NCBI GenBank assembly: GCA_937915045.1
Contig: CALDNM010000170.1
Span: forward strand, 1-6,063
DNA from: an uncultured Clostridia bacterium
Lineage (GTDB): Bacteria; Bacillota; Clostridia; Peptostreptococcales; Anaerovoracaceae
Direction of reading: 5' to 3'
Length of the DNA stretch: 6,063 nt
Part shown: positions 4,566 through 6,063 of the stretch, piece by piece
Layout: the number at the start of each line of letters is the position of its first letter
How positions within the stretch are numbered: the stretch's first letter is position 1
Made by a program: the position numbers and the translations under genes
Notes under the pieces: model-generated
Told to the model about the DNA's origin: nothing
The model's database searches: none
Seen by the model: only the letters and a program-made list of their open reading frames with translations

Positions 4566-6063
4566 CCATCGATATCCACATCGTATACAGCATACTGGTT
4601 CCGGCCGCTGTTTTTCGCGCGATAAAGCGCGGTATCCGCTTTTTCGAAAAGTGCCATCAATGTCATGCCGTCTTTTGGATATGTCGATATTCCCATCGAA
4701 CAGCTTACGCGCAGTTTTTCATTTTTGCTGCCGTCCGTATCGCGCGCGTATATATTTTCACCGTATATGACTTCTTTTTCAAGCGTCTGGTCTATTTTAC
4801 GCGCGATCATTTCCGCGGTCTCTATCGACATGGCATCACGAAGGAACAAATAAAACTCATCTCCGCCGGCTCTTCCGGCGTAGTCAGTCGATCTGATATT
4901 ATGCTCGAGAATGCCGGCAATGGTCTTCAGTATCTCATCGCCTTTAGTATGCCCGTAAGTATCGTTGATATTCTTGAAGTGGTCGATATCAAGCAGAAGC
5001 AGCGCGTGGAATTCCCTTTGAGTACTCATGCTGATCGCCGCGTTCACTTCCCATTCGAATCCCTTGCGGTTGAGTATGCCCGTAAGAGGATCATGGATAG
5101 CTTCCTTGTGAAGGTCTTCCATCGTATTATGCTCGTCATTTATATCCTGGAATCTTCCGATCTCCTTGACAGCTTTTCCGTTCTTATCGAATATCGGACG
5201 ATAGTCCGCTCTAAACCAGACGATCTCTCCGGTATGTTCCTTTGTGACACGGAACTCTCTCGTCCCCTCCAGGCCGGCCGCGACATCTCTCAGGAAATGT
5301 ATAAACTCCGGCAGATCTTCCGCCGTGATATTAGGGGTCATCTGCTCATCTATCCTGAAATCATCCACATATATCCTTCGCCCAAACAATTCTTCGTAAG
5401 CATCGTTCACTCTGAACGCGCCGGTAAGAAGATCGGCCTCAAAGATGACGCTGTTGGACATCCTCTCCACGAACCTGTATCTTTCTTCTTCCTGTCTCAG
5501 AACATCTCTTTCTTTTTCTACTATCTGCCTGTTTTTTCTTTCTCTTCTGAGATAGAACGCGACGACAAACACGGCGATGATCAGAAGAGCCACCATCAGC
5601 CTTATCGCGTAAGTATCGATATATCCGAAGTACGCGTCGACATCCGATTCTTTGACAACGCTGACAAGGTACCAGCCAGTGAGCGATGTTCCGGTCACAC
5701 TGCAGTAACACGAGTCACCCGTACATGTTCCGTCAAATGTAAGAGTTTTATTTGACTCGTAGCTTTTGAAAACACTTCTCCAGTTTTCTGTACCTTCAAG
5801 CTGCACCAGCCTCGTGATAGTTTTATTCCCGACACTCGCCCCGGTAGACATTTCGCCGGCTACCTCCAGCGTTTTCCCGCTGACAAGATACAGATCAGTC
5901 TTCCCGTTGAACGCTGTCCCGCTCAGGATCTTCGCGAAAGAAGATGCCGGATATATACCGAAAAGAACTCCTTCGGTTGTCCCATTTGAAGTATACGGCA
6001 CAGCCGCTATTATGCAGGCCTCGCCCGTCACTTTATCCTTCTTAACGGCTACCGTGCAGTTCT
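4562..6063 (-). CDS. membrane-bound sensor diguanylate cyclase (extracellular CACHE-like, TM, PAS, GGDEF), N terminus cut by window
   Basis: It makes c-di-GMP from two GTP in response to an external signal. The frame is open to the right edge. The GTG at 6031-6029 has an AAGGA upstream but lies mid-domain, so it is probably not the start. From the first whole codon (Asn, 6061-6059) 499 residues are visible. Residues 1-140 are the membrane-proximal part of an extracellular CACHE-like sensor, ending in the typical GWYLVSVV. A transmembrane helix (about 153-171) leads to a charged coiled-coil-like linker (172-195). A PAS domain (about 196-312) ends in IGRFQDIND. The GGDEF domain (about 320-490) has DPLTGILNR, LDIDHFKNINDTYGH, intact GGDEF (399-403), and an RSTD inhibitory site (390-393) exactly five residues before it. 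The catalytic and product-feedback motifs are complete, so it should be active. Five cysteines (2, 16, 113, 118, 120) fall in the extracellular part. No EAL or HD-GYP domain follows. Confidence 0.93.
   Translation of the reverse strand, partial: NCTVAVKKDKVTGEACIIAAVPYTSNGTTEGVLFGIYPASSFAKILSGTAFNGKTDLYLVSGKTLEVAGEMSTGASVGNKTITRLVQLEGTENWRSVFKSYESNKTLTFDGTCTGDSCYCSVTGTSLTGWYLVSVVKESDVDAYFGYIDTYAIRLMVALLIIAVFVVAFYLRRERKNRQIVEKERDVLRQEEERYRFVERMSNSVIFEADLLTGAFRVNDAYEELFGRRIYVDDFRIDEQMTPNITAEDLPEFIHFLRDVAAGLEGTREFRVTKEHTGEIVWFRADYRPIFDKNGKAVKEIGRFQDINDEHNTMEDLHKEAIHDPLTGILNRKGFEWEVNAAISMSTQREFHALLLLDIDHFKNINDTYGHTKGDEILKTIAGILEHNIRSTDYAGRAGGDEFYLFLRDAMSIETAEMIARKIDQTLEKEVIYGENIYARDTDGSKNEKLRVSCSMGISTYPKDGMTLMALFEKADTALYRAKNSGRNQYAVYDVDIDG

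Noticed and set aside
4901..5755. 284-aa plus-strand open frame antisense to the diguanylate cyclase
   Set aside because: It mirrors the PAS and GGDEF coding sequence, whose motifs are intact on the other strand. It shows no recognisable domain and arises from the scarcity of certain codons in the real gene.
6029..6031. GTG with an upstream AAGGA as the start of the cyclase
   Set aside because: The frame stays open to the window edge with sensible protein sequence, and the site would start inside the sensor domain without a signal anchor.
1..6063. Mobile element, defence island, CRISPR or phage content
   Set aside because: No transposase, integrase, repeat array, nuclease or toxin-antitoxin-like gene was seen. 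Every long stretch is explained by conserved chromosomal genes.

Overview
The window reads as chromosome from an anaerobic, Gram-positive Bacillota, most likely a Clostridia/Eubacteriales-type commensal. The evidence is an adjacent scpA-scpB pair, purine-rich AGGAGG-type ribosome binding sites, and vegetative promoters with 17-bp spacers and TGn extended -10 elements. Base composition looks roughly balanced and even. I see no tRNA, rRNA, CRISPR array, insertion sequence, phage gene or attachment site. The species cannot be named from this sequence.

Layout from left to right. Positions 2-145 hold the 3' end of an unidentified gene whose frame overlaps the start of scpA. A tightly coupled forward block follows: scpA (114-968), scpB (968-1576, stop and start overlapping as TAATG) and, 8 bp later, a DMT/EamA-family membrane transporter (1585-2478). 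Running toward it on the minus strand is a complete mtnA-like isomerase (2480-3535), with one base between the two stop codons. A 113-bp gap (3536-3648) carries back-to-back promoters: one for mtnA on the minus strand and one for a second DMT/EamA transporter (3649-4554) on the plus strand. That second promoter puts the predicted transcription start on the A of the ATG, so the mRNA looks leaderless. A minus-strand sensor diguanylate cyclase (4562 to the right edge) converges on this gene with 7 bp between stops and is cut off by the window at its N terminus.

How the genes work together. ScpA and ScpB are the kleisin and kite partners of SMC in chromosome condensation; smc is not in the window. 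MtnA handles the 5-thioribose-1-phosphate product of S-adenosylmethionine metabolism, or a deoxyribose analogue. No other salvage gene is nearby. The two transporters have unknown substrates, and their position on either side of mtnA is suggestive only. The cyclase is predicted to couple an extracellular signal to c-di-GMP. No gene-free stretch exceeds 300 bp.

I found no clearly new biological system. The points most worth following are the leaderless promoter at 3614-3651, the paired divergent promoters, the near-zero convergent gene junctions, the isolated mtnA, and a cysteine cluster in the extracellular sensor of the cyclase.
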